From Marinilabilia salmonicolor JCM 21150 (GTDB lineage Bacteria; Bacteroidota; Bacteroidia; Bacteroidales; Marinilabiliaceae), in the NCBI RefSeq assembly GCF_000259075.1, contig NZ_AJKI01000002.1:496001-560000 (forward strand): DNA of 64,000 nucleotides, read 5' to 3'. The notes under the pieces were generated by a model that made no database searches, was not told the origin of the DNA, and was given only the letters and a program-made list of their open reading frames with translations. The translations under genes were made by a program, and so were the position numbers. Shown here piece after piece: positions 1 through 8,756 of the stretch. Within the stretch, counting starts at the first letter, position 1; each line of letters begins with the position of its first letter.

Positions 1-23
1 TGCGGTGCTGTTGTTCTTTAAAT

Positions 24-147
24 AGTGCTTGTCCGAAAAGTTCAATTTCTGCGTTACGCCCTTTCTGAAAACAGTTATTTACGAAAGTAAACGCCTTGAT
101 TTTCAGAAAGACCAAGCCTTGAATTTGAACTTTTCGAATCAAGCACT
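24..147. repeat. Short inverted-repeat (MITE-like) element 1
   Basis: A 124-bp stretch with terminal inverted repeats: AGTGCTTG at 24 continuing into CGAAAAGTTCAA up to 45, mirrored at 125-147. An inner stem pairs CTTTCTGAAAA (61-71) with TTTTCAGAAAG (100-110), and the loop carries the small palindrome TTTACGAAAGTAAA. The core GCGTTACGC plus TTTAC-N-GTAAA layout is shared with the elements at 181-370 and 8404-8636, but the terminal sequences differ. No ORF lies inside. It looks like a non-autonomous, fold-back mobile element or REP-type repeat. Confidence 0.6.
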
Positions 148-180
148 CGGAAAAACCATAGTTTTCTTGCTGGCACAAAA

Positions 181-370
181 TAGTGTCCGTCTATAAAGTC
201 GGAAAAGTTTGTAAAAAGTCATGTGTCTAATCAGAAAGTGCCAGTTGCAAAGCCTGCCCCGATTTTTTTTCGGGGGCTTGCCAAGCCGCCAAAAACGGAG
301 TTTACCTGGGTAAATGAGTATTTTGGCGGCAAGCGTAACGCAGCAAGTGGTACTTTTTGGACAGACACTA
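181..370. repeat. MITE-like element 2
   Basis: A 190-bp element with imperfect 19-bp terminal inverted repeats (TAGTGTCCGTCTATAAAGT at 181-199; mirrored at 352-370 with 3 mismatches). It holds an internal hairpin built from GCCGCCAAAA and TTTTGGCGGC around a small TTTACC/GGTAAA palindrome. It is the inverted copy of the element at 8404-8636. Its right end lies about 65 bp before a likely weak promoter (TAACTTTA at 434-441) of the aminotransferase gene. The region 1-477 contains no coding gene that I can support. Confidence 0.7.
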
Positions 371-477
371 AATAGATGTCTTAAAACATATTCACCACCT
401 GATTTTATTCATTTCTCTTTAGCGAAAAATCATTAACTTTAGACCCATTATAATGATTGTTTAAAACCAATATTGTC

Positions 478-1494
478 ATGAACATAGACTGGCCAAACTT
501 ATCCTTTAGTTATCTGGATACCGACTACAACGTTCGATGTTACTACCGGAACGGAAAATGGGGAGAACTGGAAGTTTCCTCCTCCAATCAGATTAACATT
601 CATATGGCGGCTACTGCGCTGCATTACGGACAGGAATCTTTTGAAGGATTGAAAGCTTTTCGCGGGAAAGATGACAAGGTCCGGATTTTTCGTGCTGCCG
701 ATAATGCCAAAAGGATGATTTCATCTGCTCAGGGCATTATGATGGCTGAGGTGCCGGAAGAACTGTTCGTGGAAGCAGTGAAGAAAGCGGTGTCTCTAAA
801 CAAACGTTTTGTTCCTCCTTATGAGTCGGGGGCAGCGTTGTACATTCGTCCTTTGCTGATAGGTTCAGGCCCTAAAGTGGGAGTACAGCCTGCTGATGAA
901 TTTTTGTTCATGGTCTTTGTAACCCCGGTAGGACCATACTTTAAAGAAGGGTTTAAACTGACCAATGTGGCCGTGATGCGGGAGTATGACCGTGCTGCAC
1001 CTCAGGGAACCGGAAATATTAAAGTGGGTGGAAATTATGCTGCCAGTCTGAAAGCCGGAATGTTGGCCAAAGACAAGGGATATTCTGCAGTGTTGTATCT
1101 CGACAGCCGTGAAAAGAAATTCATTGATGAGTGTGGTCCGGCCAATTTTTTTGGCATTAAGAATAACACCTATATTACACCGGAATCCAAATCCATTCTG
1201 CCATCCATCACCAACAAAAGTCTGGTTCAACTGGCTCAGGATATGGGGCTCAAAACAGAGCGTCGTCCGGTTCCATTCGATGAGGTGGGCAGCTTTGAGG
1301 AGGTCGGCCAATGTGGAACAGCGGCGGTTATCAGCCCGGTGGGACGCATCGATGATATCGATAACAACAAGTCTTACAGCTTCTCCAAAGATGGAGAGCC
1401 CGGTCCTGTTTCGAAAAAACTTTACAATAAATTGCGGGCCATTCAGTATGGCGACGAGTCCGATCCTTACGGATGGGTTACTGTAATTGAATAG
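478..1494 (+). CDS. ilvE: Branched-chain amino acid aminotransferase
   Basis: A fold-type IV PLP enzyme that transfers the amino group between branched-chain 2-oxo acids and glutamate, the last step of Leu, Ile and Val synthesis. The protein of about 338 residues has class IV features in order: GQESFEGLKAFRG near the N-terminus, YIRPLLIGSG, KVGGNYAASL (the PLP lysine region), FIDECGPANFFGI and a C-terminal GTAAVISPVG segment. Length fits the eukaryote-like/bacterial BCAT2 group. A TTG seven codons upstream (457) is in frame, but the ATG at 478 starts the conserved region. It ends at a hairpin terminator shared with the convergent DUF4834 gene. The gene stands alone, which is common in Bacteroidota. 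Confidence 0.93.
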   Translation: MNIDWPNLSFSYLDTDYNVRCYYRNGKWGELEVSSSNQINIHMAATALHYGQESFEGLKAFRGKDDKVRIFRAADNAKRMISSAQGIMMAEVPEELFVEAVKKAVSLNKRFVPPYESGAALYIRPLLIGSGPKVGVQPADEFLFMVFVTPVGPYFKEGFKLTNVAVMREYDRAAPQGTGNIKVGGNYAASLKAGMLAKDKGYSAVLYLDSREKKFIDECGPANFFGIKNNTYITPESKSILPSITNKSLVQLAQDMGLKTERRPVPFDEVGSFEEVGQCGTAAVISPVGRIDDIDNNKSYSFSKDGEPGPVSKKLYNKLRAIQYGDESDPYGWVTVIE

Positions 1495-1500
1495 TTAATA

Positions 1501-1529
1501 AAAAAAGCGCCAAACCGGCGCTTTTTTTA
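1501..1529. terminator. Bidirectional intrinsic terminator
   Basis: An A-run, the stem AGCGCC (1506-1511) / GGCGCT (1517-1522) and a T-run lie between the convergent ilvE and DUF4834 genes. The A and T flanks allow it to work on both strands. Confidence 0.85.
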
Positions 1530-1790
1530 TTTTATCTCTTCATAATCTACATATTCACCCTGTGAATCACTGTCCCTTTTATTTTTGTCTTTCCGGGAAT
1601 TGTAATCAATGGTTACCTTTCCCTCTTCAGATCTTTGTTTGTTTTCAAAATCTTTGCGAGCCTGCTCCTGTTTCTTCTGCATCTTCTCTACCTGATTTTT
1701 CAGCAGGAAAGGAAACAGGTATCTGCCAATCAGTCGAAATAAATAATAGATGATAATAAATATCAGAAGTATTCTTGCCAGTGTTCCCAT
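1527..1790 (-). CDS. Small DUF4834-like membrane-anchored protein
   Basis: An 87-residue protein with one N-terminal membrane helix (about residues 5-28, ILLIFIIIYYLFRLIGRYLF) followed by a charged, Lys/Glu/Gln-rich cytoplasmic tail that ends in acidic residues. This plan matches the DUF4834 family of Bacteroidota, whose function is unknown. It sits about 40 bp downstream of the S41 protease gene on the same strand and is probably co-transcribed with it. Family assignment is from layout and sequence feel, not a search. Confidence 0.75.
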   Translation of the reverse strand: MGTLARILLIFIIIYYLFRLIGRYLFPFLLKNQVEKMQKKQEQARKDFENKQRSEEGKVTIDYNSRKDKNKRDSDSQGEYVDYEEIK

Positions 1791-1830
1791 AATAATTCTT
1801 CTCTTTTTTCAGGTGTTGCGATTGATTCAA

Positions 1831-3516
1831 TCAGTTTTCCGCGGCAATCTCCACGTGAACTTCTTCTGACTGGTTTTCGAATAAAACAGCTTTCAGACTG
1901 TTCGTTTTAATCAATTCAATTGCTTTTTGTAATACTTCATCTTCCTTGCTGATAATGGGGTAAAAGCCTTCATTGTCGAGAATATTCCGTGCGATGTATG
2001 CTTTGGTTTCCAGGTCAATCAGATTTTTCGATTTCTGAAAATCGCTATGATTGTATTTCACACTCTTTGAATTGGCGAATTCAATCAGCAGTTCACTGAT
2101 GGGTTGTTGATCCAGGTGCTGTTTAAGTGTTTTTACATTTTCAAAAGCAGAAAGGGTCTGCCTGTTCCGGTCGGCATAGTCCAGTGCAAACTGATAGATG
2201 GTTCCCGTTTCCCGCAAACGGTAATAATAGTCTGAATGTTCTGTGGTATCCCTGGGAACAAATACATCAGGCATGATACCACCACCACCATAAACAGTGC
2301 GACCACCAACGGTTTTATATTTTAATGAATCATTGACAGAGATGCTGTCTTTTTCGAAAAATTCACCATGCTCAAAACGTTCAATGATGTCGTGGTAATA
2401 GTCTTCCACTCCGTTGTCGTAAGGTTTTTGGATAGATCTGCCACTGGGGGTGTAGTAACGGGCTACGGTGAGCCGTAATGCTCCACCTGCCGGAAGCGAA
2501 AACTGCTGTTGTACCAGCCCTTTACCAAAAGATCTGCGTCCGACAACCAGTCCGCGGTCATTGTCCTGCATGGCTCCTGCAAAGATCTCGCTGGCCGAAG
2601 CGCTGAATTCATCAATCAGTACGGTGACTCCGACATCCTTGCAGGATCCTGAACCATTGGCATATACATCTTGTCTCGGATTGTTGACTCCTTCGGTATA
2701 AACAATCATATCGTCTTTACTCAGAAATTCGTTGACCATGCTGATGGCAATATCCAGATAGCCACCTGAATTACCACGTAAATCAACGATTATATCGCTG
2801 CAATTGTGTGCTTTCAGCTTTGCAAGGGCAGAGAGTAACTCCTGGTAGGTGTTGCGGGCAAAGCGGTTGATTTTGACATATCCGATGGAATCGGTGACCA
2901 TATAGGCTACATCTACGCTGTACATGGGGATGTTTCCCCGTGTGATTTCAAAGTCAATGAGATCTTTTCTGTTACGACGTTGAATGCCCACATTAACTTT
3001 GGTGCCGATGTCGCCCCTGAGCATCCCGACCACATCATTGGTGGGCATTTCTACGCCGGCAATAACTGAATCGTTTACAGTGATGATACGGTCACCCGGG
3101 AGGATTCCTACTTTTTCGGATGGACCACCCGAAACGACGCTCACTACCATTACGGTATCGTCCGGCATGCTGAATTCTACACCGATGCCGCCAAAATTCC
3201 CTTCCAACTCCTGGTTGGCAGCTTTCAGGTCTTTGGGGGGGATGTAAACGCTGTGCGGATCCAGGTCTCCCAGAATTTCCGGAATAACCGATTCAACCAG
3301 CTTTGAGGCATCCACACTGTCCACATATTGTTCGTCAATAAGGTTGATAATGGTTTGCAGTTTTCCTGATTCGGGAGCCAGCATTAGGCGTTGCCCTGAT
3401 GATCCGTTACCTGACGGATTGGTGATGCGTCCGATAAACATTCCGGCAATCAGCACTGCTGCCAGAACCATGGGGAGATATATTTGTCGTGCTGTGTTCT
3501 TGTGTTGTTCGTTCAT
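1831..3516 (-). CDS. S41 family C-terminal processing peptidase
   Basis: An exported serine protease of the CtpA/Prc family, 561 residues. It has an N-terminal membrane/signal helix (residues about 12-28), an S41 N-terminal domain (DEQYVDSVD, LGDLDPHSVYIPP), a PDZ domain (about 95-175, ending VNDSVIAGVEMPTNDVVGMLRG) and the protease core (YVKINRF, DLRGNSGGYLD). The catalytic Ser lies in the SASASEIFAGAM segment and the Lys in SFGKGLVQ. It probably trims or degrades misfolded periplasmic or outer-membrane proteins. It lies between the deaminase gene upstream and DUF4834 downstream, all on the minus strand, suggesting one transcription unit. Confidence 0.92.
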   Translation of the reverse strand: MNEQHKNTARQIYLPMVLAAVLIAGMFIGRITNPSGNGSSGQRLMLAPESGKLQTIINLIDEQYVDSVDASKLVESVIPEILGDLDPHSVYIPPKDLKAANQELEGNFGGIGVEFSMPDDTVMVVSVVSGGPSEKVGILPGDRIITVNDSVIAGVEMPTNDVVGMLRGDIGTKVNVGIQRRNRKDLIDFEITRGNIPMYSVDVAYMVTDSIGYVKINRFARNTYQELLSALAKLKAHNCSDIIVDLRGNSGGYLDIAISMVNEFLSKDDMIVYTEGVNNPRQDVYANGSGSCKDVGVTVLIDEFSASASEIFAGAMQDNDRGLVVGRRSFGKGLVQQQFSLPAGGALRLTVARYYTPSGRSIQKPYDNGVEDYYHDIIERFEHGEFFEKDSISVNDSLKYKTVGGRTVYGGGGIMPDVFVPRDTTEHSDYYYRLRETGTIYQFALDYADRNRQTLSAFENVKTLKQHLDQQPISELLIEFANSKSVKYNHSDFQKSKNLIDLETKAYIARNILDNEGFYPIISKEDEVLQKAIELIKTNSLKAVLFENQSEEVHVEIAAEN

Positions 3517-3583
3517 TTGTTGACTGTTCTTAGATTATTGGCAATTCCGCAATTCAGGAAGTGTTACAAAAATTGTTCCTTAA

Positions 3584-4027
3584 TCAGATGTCCTCTTCCT
3601 GATTGCGGGATTCCAGCTGCACCACTTCAATATTGGCCCGGCGAAGGAGGTTTACACCATCTTCCACCCGGTAGTTTTCTGAGAAAACAACTCTGCTAAT
3701 GCCTGCCTGAATAATAAGTTTAGAGCATTCCAGGCAAGGTGATGAGGTTACATAAAGAGTGGCACCGTCACTGCTGTTTCCCGACCGGGCAACTTTTGTG
3801 ATGGCGTTGGCTTCAGCATGCAGCACATAAGGCTTAGTTTTATTGTTTTCATCCTCACAGATGTTTTCAAATCCCGAAGGGGTGCCATTGTATCCGTCGC
3901 TGATTATCATTTTGTCACGCACCAGTAAGGCTCCAACCTGACGGCGTTTGCAATAACTGTTTTGTGCCCATATCCGGGCCATATCGAGGTATCTGCGATC
4001 CAGAATCTGCTGTTTTTCGTTGCTCAC
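3584..4027 (-). CDS. dCMP deaminase family protein
   Basis: A zinc-dependent deoxycytidylate deaminase-like enzyme of 147 residues, making dUMP from dCMP for thymidylate synthesis. The zinc and catalytic motif HAEANAI (His ligand and proton-shuttling Glu) and the SSPCLECSKLI pair of Cys ligands are both intact; RRQVGALLVRD and YNGTPSG near the N-terminus are typical of the ComEB/dCMP deaminase group. It is the first gene of a minus-strand set that continues into the S41 protease 67 bp downstream. Confidence 0.9.
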   Translation of the reverse strand: MSNEKQQILDRRYLDMARIWAQNSYCKRRQVGALLVRDKMIISDGYNGTPSGFENICEDENNKTKPYVLHAEANAITKVARSGNSSDGATLYVTSSPCLECSKLIIQAGISRVVFSENYRVEDGVNLLRRANIEVVQLESRNQEEDI

Positions 4028-4207
4028 AGGGTAAAGAATTGATGATTAATACTCTTGTGTTGCTACAAAATTAACAAAGAATGTGACTTGAAGGTTGATA
4101 GGGTTCTAAAAAGTATGGAATTCTTTTTGGAACAATCTTTTTAATTTTTGGTTATCAATGATAGGTTTTTGTTTTTTTCCATTATTTGACTTTAAGGAAT
4201 CTGTTTC

Positions 4208-5854
4208 ATGCTAAATTATCCGGGACGAATCAAGAGGGGGGATATTTACGGAGGTCTCGTGGCTGCCATTGTCAGCATTCCCATTGCGTTGACTTTCGGA
4301 GTGGCTTCGGGTGCCGGACCGGAAGCCGGGCTTTACGGAGCTGTGATTATTGGTCTTGTGGCAATTCTGGCAGGAGGAAGTAAAACACTGATTTCTGAAC
4401 CTACCGGGCCAATGACCGTCTTTATGACGGCGGTTTTTGCTTCCAACATTGCTGAATATGGATTGCAGGATGGAATGGTTTATTCCTTTACCATCGTTTT
4501 TTTTGCAGGGATTTTTCAGATATTACTGGGGTATTTCAAATTAGGGCGTTACTTTCGGTTGATGCCCTATTCGGTAATTAGTGGTTTTATGTCGGGCATT
4601 GCCTTGATTCTTATTGTGATGCAGTTGCCGGCATTTTTAGGGCACGACACTGTGAAAGGGGGCATTGTAGGGTTGGTGAAAAATCTTCCTGAACTTTTGG
4701 GATCCGTCAATTATTTGGAATTAATGATTGGTGGAAGCGGGCTTCTGGTGCTTCTTTTTTATCCCAAATCGTGGCAGGGACGGTTCCCCTCCCAACTTGC
4801 GGTACTGATATTTTTTAGCCTTTTGGTTTTTCTTATACCCGGAGGTGACGGCATACGACTCATTGGAGCTTTTGATCTTGGCTGGCCCAATTTTAATCTG
4901 CCACTGATGCCTTTGGATCATAATTGGAGCTCTGTTTTTCTAAATGCCTTTTTGTTGTCTTTGTTAGGGAGTATAGATACCATTCTAACTGCCCTTATCG
5001 CAGATTCACTGACCCGTGAAGAGCATAATAGCAACCGTGAACTAATGGGGCAGGGGCTGGCCAATCTGACTGCAGGACTTCTGGGAACATTGCCGGGAGC
5101 CGGAGCTACAATGGGAACGGTGGTCAATATTCGTACCGGTGCCCGAAGCCGTTGGTCCGGAATTATGCGTTCGGCATTTCTGGTAATCCTTATTTTCGGG
5201 GCAGCACCCTTGATTCAGTATATTCCGCTGGCATTGCTGGCTGCCATTGCGTTTAAAGTAGGAATTGATATTTTGGACTGGTCATTTATCAAGCGGGCCC
5301 ATAAAATCAGCCAGGGAGCCTTGTTTATTATGTACGGGGTCTTATTGGTAACCATATTTGTGGATCTGGTAATTGCGGTGGGCCTGGGGATTTTTGTAGC
5401 CAATATGCTGACCATCGAAAAACTCAGTCACCTGCAAAGTTTTAATCTGCGCATGATTTCGGATAGCGTCGATACCGCCCCGTTGTCTGATTATGAAAAA
5501 GAGATATTCGATAAAATACGGGATAAGGTTTATTTGTTCTACCTCAGTGGACCGATGATTTTTGGGGTGGCCAGGGCTATTCAACGCGAGCGTAATAATA
5601 TTGCTCCGTGCAATCACCTGATTCTGGATCTTCAGGATGTAACACATCTCGATACGACTGTTTTGCTGGCAATTGAAAATATGGTAGATGAGGCTCTTGA
5701 CTTCGGGAAAAGCGTTTATCTGGTTACCGGTGAGCATTTTATAGAGAAACGACTACGAAAATTAAAGCTGCACCAGAGAGTTGGTGAAGAGAACATTTTT
5801 CACGATCGCCTGAGTGCTTTGAGGTATGTGGAGCAATTGGCAAATGGAGGGTAA
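4208..5854 (+). CDS. SulP family anion transporter with STAS domain
   Basis: An inner-membrane SLC26/SulP transporter of 548 residues. The N-terminal part has about 10-12 hydrophobic helices, including the family hallmark GLVAAIVSIPIALTFGVASGAGPEAGLYGA and SEPTGPMTVFM. The C-terminal STAS domain begins near residue 430 and contains the ILDLQDVTHLDTTVLLAIENM switch-like segment. The substrate could be sulfate, bicarbonate or another anion; sequence alone does not tell. It converges on the response regulator gene, with only 6 bp between the stop codons. Confidence 0.9.
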   Translation: MLNYPGRIKRGDIYGGLVAAIVSIPIALTFGVASGAGPEAGLYGAVIIGLVAILAGGSKTLISEPTGPMTVFMTAVFASNIAEYGLQDGMVYSFTIVFFAGIFQILLGYFKLGRYFRLMPYSVISGFMSGIALILIVMQLPAFLGHDTVKGGIVGLVKNLPELLGSVNYLELMIGGSGLLVLLFYPKSWQGRFPSQLAVLIFFSLLVFLIPGGDGIRLIGAFDLGWPNFNLPLMPLDHNWSSVFLNAFLLSLLGSIDTILTALIADSLTREEHNSNRELMGQGLANLTAGLLGTLPGAGATMGTVVNIRTGARSRWSGIMRSAFLVILIFGAAPLIQYIPLALLAAIAFKVGIDILDWSFIKRAHKISQGALFIMYGVLLVTIFVDLVIAVGLGIFVANMLTIEKLSHLQSFNLRMISDSVDTAPLSDYEKEIFDKIRDKVYLFYLSGPMIFGVARAIQRERNNIAPCNHLILDLQDVTHLDTTVLLAIENMVDEALDFGKSVYLVTGEHFIEKRLRKLKLHQRVGEENIFHDRLSALRYVEQLANGG

Positions 5855-5860
5855 TGCTTT

Positions 5861-6568
5861 TTAAGAAAGTGTCTTCAAAACCTCTTCCTTGTAATTCCTG
5901 CCAATGGTGAGCTTTCTGTCCCCGATCTCGATGTAGGAGGCTGTAAATGCATCAATGTGTTGCGTATTGATGATGAAAGAGCGGTGGATGCGAAGAAAAT
6001 TGCCTCCTGGCAATTGCTGCTCAATGGCAGAGAGTGTCTCGTAGCAGATCAGCTTTCCCTTGCTGCAGGTGTGCACCTGAATGTAATTGTCCATGCTTTC
6101 GATAAAAACGATGTCGTTGAATGCAATTTTGTATTTTTTCTTGTCGGCTTTAAGAATAATGTAGCTCGTGTCTTCCACGGGGGCGTTAGATTCGGAGATC
6201 GGAGTGACCAGATTGAGGAATTTATTTACTGATCTGGCAAATCTTTCGAAAGAGATGGGTTTCACCAGATAGTCCAGCGCATCCAGGTCAAATGCATCCA
6301 CTGCATATTCGCGATAAGCCGTGGTAAAAATTATTGTGGGTTTGTAATGCAGGGTTTTCAGCAATTCGATGCCTGAGATTCCCGGCATATTGATGTCCAG
6401 AAAAAGGAGATCAACCTTGTTTCTGCTGAGAAACTCCATGGCTTTTACAGGATTGGAGAAGCCTTCCGAACATTCAATGGATTCAAATGCCGACAGATGC
6501 TCTTTTATTATCCGGATGGCAATGGGTTCGTCATCTATTATGATACAGGTTTTGTGTTCCCGGTTCAT
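5861..6568 (-). CDS. LytTR-type response regulator
   Basis: A two-component response regulator of 235 residues. The N-terminal receiver domain has the acidic pair IIDDEP, the phosphoacceptor Asp in LLFLDINMPGISG and the Thr/Lys switch (TTAYREYA, YLVKPI). The C-terminal LytTR DNA-binding domain (about 135-235) carries the typical FIESMDNYIQVH and FLRIHRSFIIN segments. The start codon overlaps the stop of the upstream kinase gene (ATGA), so the pair is translationally coupled. Target genes are not evident from the window. Confidence 0.92.
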   Translation of the reverse strand: MNREHKTCIIIDDEPIAIRIIKEHLSAFESIECSEGFSNPVKAMEFLSRNKVDLLFLDINMPGISGIELLKTLHYKPTIIFTTAYREYAVDAFDLDALDYLVKPISFERFARSVNKFLNLVTPISESNAPVEDTSYIILKADKKKYKIAFNDIVFIESMDNYIQVHTCSKGKLICYETLSAIEQQLPGGNFLRIHRSFIINTQHIDAFTASYIEIGDRKLTIGRNYKEEVLKTLS

Positions 6569-7635
6569 GTGATTCGAATTTTCAGACTGATTTGGTATGT
6601 TTCCCCTTCATCAGTGATTTGTAAATCGTATTTATCTCCATAAATCAATAATAATCTTTCCTGTATATTTTTAAGGCCGATGCCGTGTTTCCCGGATATG
6701 GCCGGTTCCTCATGAATGCGAATGTTGCTGTTCTTCACCAAGAAGTGTATTGTCCCATCATCCATTGTCAGCGAAATGTGAATAAAGGAACCGAGCGTAT
6801 TACTGAGTCCGTGCTTGAAAGCGTTTTCAACAAATGGAAACAATACCAACGGGGCGATTTCTAAATCTTCAGTTTTCTCAGGAAAGTTAACCGTTACATC
6901 AAAAACTTCATGTCTGATGCGCTCCAATTCAATATAATTTTGAATAAAGGTTAGTTCTTTTTGTAAAGGAAGCAAGGATTCGTCGCACTCATAAAGCATA
7001 TATTCCAGTAATCCCGATAGTTTCAGGATAATACGACGCGACAGGACAGAGTCTTCTGAAACCAGTCCGTACAGATTATTGAGCATATTGAATATAAAGT
7101 GCGGATGAATCTGATCCTGCATTAGCTTCAGACGTGCTTCCCTGAGTTTTAGCTCCATTTCCCTCTTAATCTGTTCCAGTTGTTTTTTCTCCAGTTGCTG
7201 TTGGTAAGATTCCTGTATAAAATGAATAACTCCGGCCAGGATCACCATCAGATAATTACCAGTTAGCAAGATGGTAACATCTTTTCGGTCGGGAATAACA
7301 GCTTCAGGCAGATAATTCATGCTGAAGAGAAGAATGATAACGACAGTAACGAGAATAATCCAGAGTGAGACAAGAAATACTGAAGTCAGTAAATAGTAAA
7401 ACCGGAATTGCTTTTTTCGGAACAGGTACCGGGGAATCAACACCTGATTTACGAGTATCGAAGAAGAGAAACCGATCAGTGAAACAAGCGCAACCAAAAC
7501 AAGCCGAATGTACAGGTCGTATTCACGATTGCTGAAAATGAGAAACAGAAGCGCAGCTGCAAATGTCCAGAAGAGTATCTGCTTTAATATTCTTTTGCGG
7601 AGGTCTCCACTTGTATTTGGTTCATTTTTTATCAT
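6565..7635 (-). CDS. LytS/YehU-type sensor histidine kinase
   Basis: A membrane sensor kinase of the His_kinase (PF06580) family, 356 residues. Four hydrophobic helices occupy about residues 15-155, followed by a coiled linker rich in Lys, Glu and Gln, then the phosphoacceptor motif QDQIHPHFIFNMLNNL (His near residue 180) and a C-terminal ATPase domain with PFVENAFKHG and GIGLKNIQERL. No large extracellular sensor domain is present, so the signal is likely sensed in or near the membrane. It is followed directly by its LytTR partner with a 4-nt overlap. Confidence 0.92.
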   Translation of the reverse strand: MIKNEPNTSGDLRKRILKQILFWTFAAALLFLIFSNREYDLYIRLVLVALVSLIGFSSSILVNQVLIPRYLFRKKQFRFYYLLTSVFLVSLWIILVTVVIILLFSMNYLPEAVIPDRKDVTILLTGNYLMVILAGVIHFIQESYQQQLEKKQLEQIKREMELKLREARLKLMQDQIHPHFIFNMLNNLYGLVSEDSVLSRRIILKLSGLLEYMLYECDESLLPLQKELTFIQNYIELERIRHEVFDVTVNFPEKTEDLEIAPLVLFPFVENAFKHGLSNTLGSFIHISLTMDDGTIHFLVKNSNIRIHEEPAISGKHGIGLKNIQERLLLIYGDKYDLQITDEGETYQISLKIRIT

Positions 7636-7969
7636 CTTCTATCGCTTCGGAAGACTGTTAAGGTTTTTCTTCCCGTTTTTGAGCAAAACTTATATGTTGT
7701 CTGAATTCAGTATGTTTGTAAATTCCTGGTATTGTGAAGGTATTCAAACTTTTTCCCACTCATCAAAGATATAAGAAAGGGCTTTAGCCTCAAATTTCAG
7801 GAGTTGTTTTTAGGCCAACAACACATTTGGCCCACCCAACGACATAAAAACGGCTCGGAGGGAAAAACTGGTTATCCGGCAAGGGAAAAAATATGTTGGC
7901 ATAAGAAATTTCAACGGGCTGAAATGAAGTCTTAATATTGACTTCAGTATTAACCAAAAAAGCTTAGTT
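7636..7969. other. Intergenic stretch without recognised features
   Basis: This 334-bp gap separates the divergent kinase and MotA-like genes and must hold both promoters. I see no strong TAnnTTTG box, no stable hairpin and no coding potential beyond antisense shadows. Confidence 0.5.
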
Positions 7970-8338
7970 ATGATTTTTAGACACTGGTATGAGGGAGGCG
8001 CCCTCTTTATGACACTGATTTTCCTGATGTGGGTGGCGGTAATTGCCCTCTGCATTGTTTTTTGGAGAAAGAGAAAAAAAGCAGATAGAAGGACTCTTGT
8101 CAGGCTGAACGAAGGAATTTTGTTTACCGGAAGTCTTGCGTTTTTGCTTGGGATTCTGGGGCAGGTTTTGGGGATGTTTGAGGCTCTTAATGTTATTGGT
8201 GAAATGGGAGATGTCTCTGCAAATATGATTGCTGCTGGTCTAAGGGTATCATTCATCGCACCCCTTTACGGATTCGTTCTTTTTATTCTCTCGGGAATCT
8301 TGTGGTTTGTCTTCAGGAGTTTGCTCAAAGATAAATGA
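7970..8338 (+). CDS. Small MotA/TolQ/ExbB-like membrane protein
   Basis: A 122-residue protein with three predicted membrane helices: about 12-32, 50-70 (LFTGSLAFLLGILGQVLGMFEAL) and 92-115. The GILGQVLGMFEALNVIGEMGDVSANMIAAGLRVSFIAPLYG region resembles the core of MotA/TolQ/ExbB proton-channel proteins (compare the LGLLGTVxGMIxAF and ALxTTxxGL motifs), but the protein is shorter than ExbB. No ExbD or TonB partner lies next to it, so its role is open. It is followed by a hairpin terminator. Confidence 0.75.
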   Translation: MIFRHWYEGGALFMTLIFLMWVAVIALCIVFWRKRKKADRRTLVRLNEGILFTGSLAFLLGILGQVLGMFEALNVIGEMGDVSANMIAAGLRVSFIAPLYGFVLFILSGILWFVFRSLLKDK

Positions 8339-8362
8339 GCATGATCTTTCAGTGGTTTTCAG

Positions 8363-8396
8363 AAAGGCTGCATCTGTTTGGGTGCGGCCTTTTCCT
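8363..8396 (+). terminator. Probable terminator of the MotA-like gene
   Basis: GGCTGCA pairs with TGCGGCC (one G-T pair) around a short loop and is followed by a T-rich tail just downstream of the 7970-8338 gene. Confidence 0.6.
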
Positions 8397-8403
8397 TTGT
8401 AAT

Positions 8404-8636
8404 TAGTGTCTATCCATAAAGTACCACTTGCGTCGTTACGCTTGCCGCCAAAATACTCATTTACGATTAGTAAACTCCGTTTTTGGCGGCTTGCGCCACC
8501 CATCGGTCGCCAAAGGCTTGCCGACGGCACGGCGCTAAAGCTTTAGGCGGCACGCGGTCGCAAGCCTAGCAATTGGCACTTTCTGACCAGACACATGACT
8601 TTTTACAAGCTTTCCCGACTTTATTGACGGGCACTA
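8404..8636. repeat. MITE-like element 3, inverted relative to element 2
   Basis: A 233-bp element bounded by TAGTGTCTATCCATAAAGT (8404-8422) and its mirrored partner (8618-8636). It is a reverse-oriented homologue of 181-370: both share the outer ends, the GCCGCCAAAA / TTTTTGGCGGC stem and the ATGTGTC-TCAGAAAGTGCCA arm. This copy is about 40 bp longer because of an extra GC-rich hairpin segment at about 8498-8570. No ORF is inside. The target site appears AT-rich, with palindromic TAATTAGTG/CACTAATTA at the outer ends. Confidence 0.75.
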
Positions 8637-8756
8637 ATTAGTGAGCTGGGGTTGTGATGAACCAATTGATTGTTTTTTGTTATTTTAGGCTTTTGCTAGC
8701 GCGACCGTTGTGAAGTTTTTTTGAAATGGAATGCTTTCACTTACTGAACAAGAGAA

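Noticed and set aside
7810-8256. 148-codon minus-strand frame opposite the MotA-like gene
   Set aside because: Antisense of the small membrane protein gene; hydrophobic-rich by reflection and no start context.
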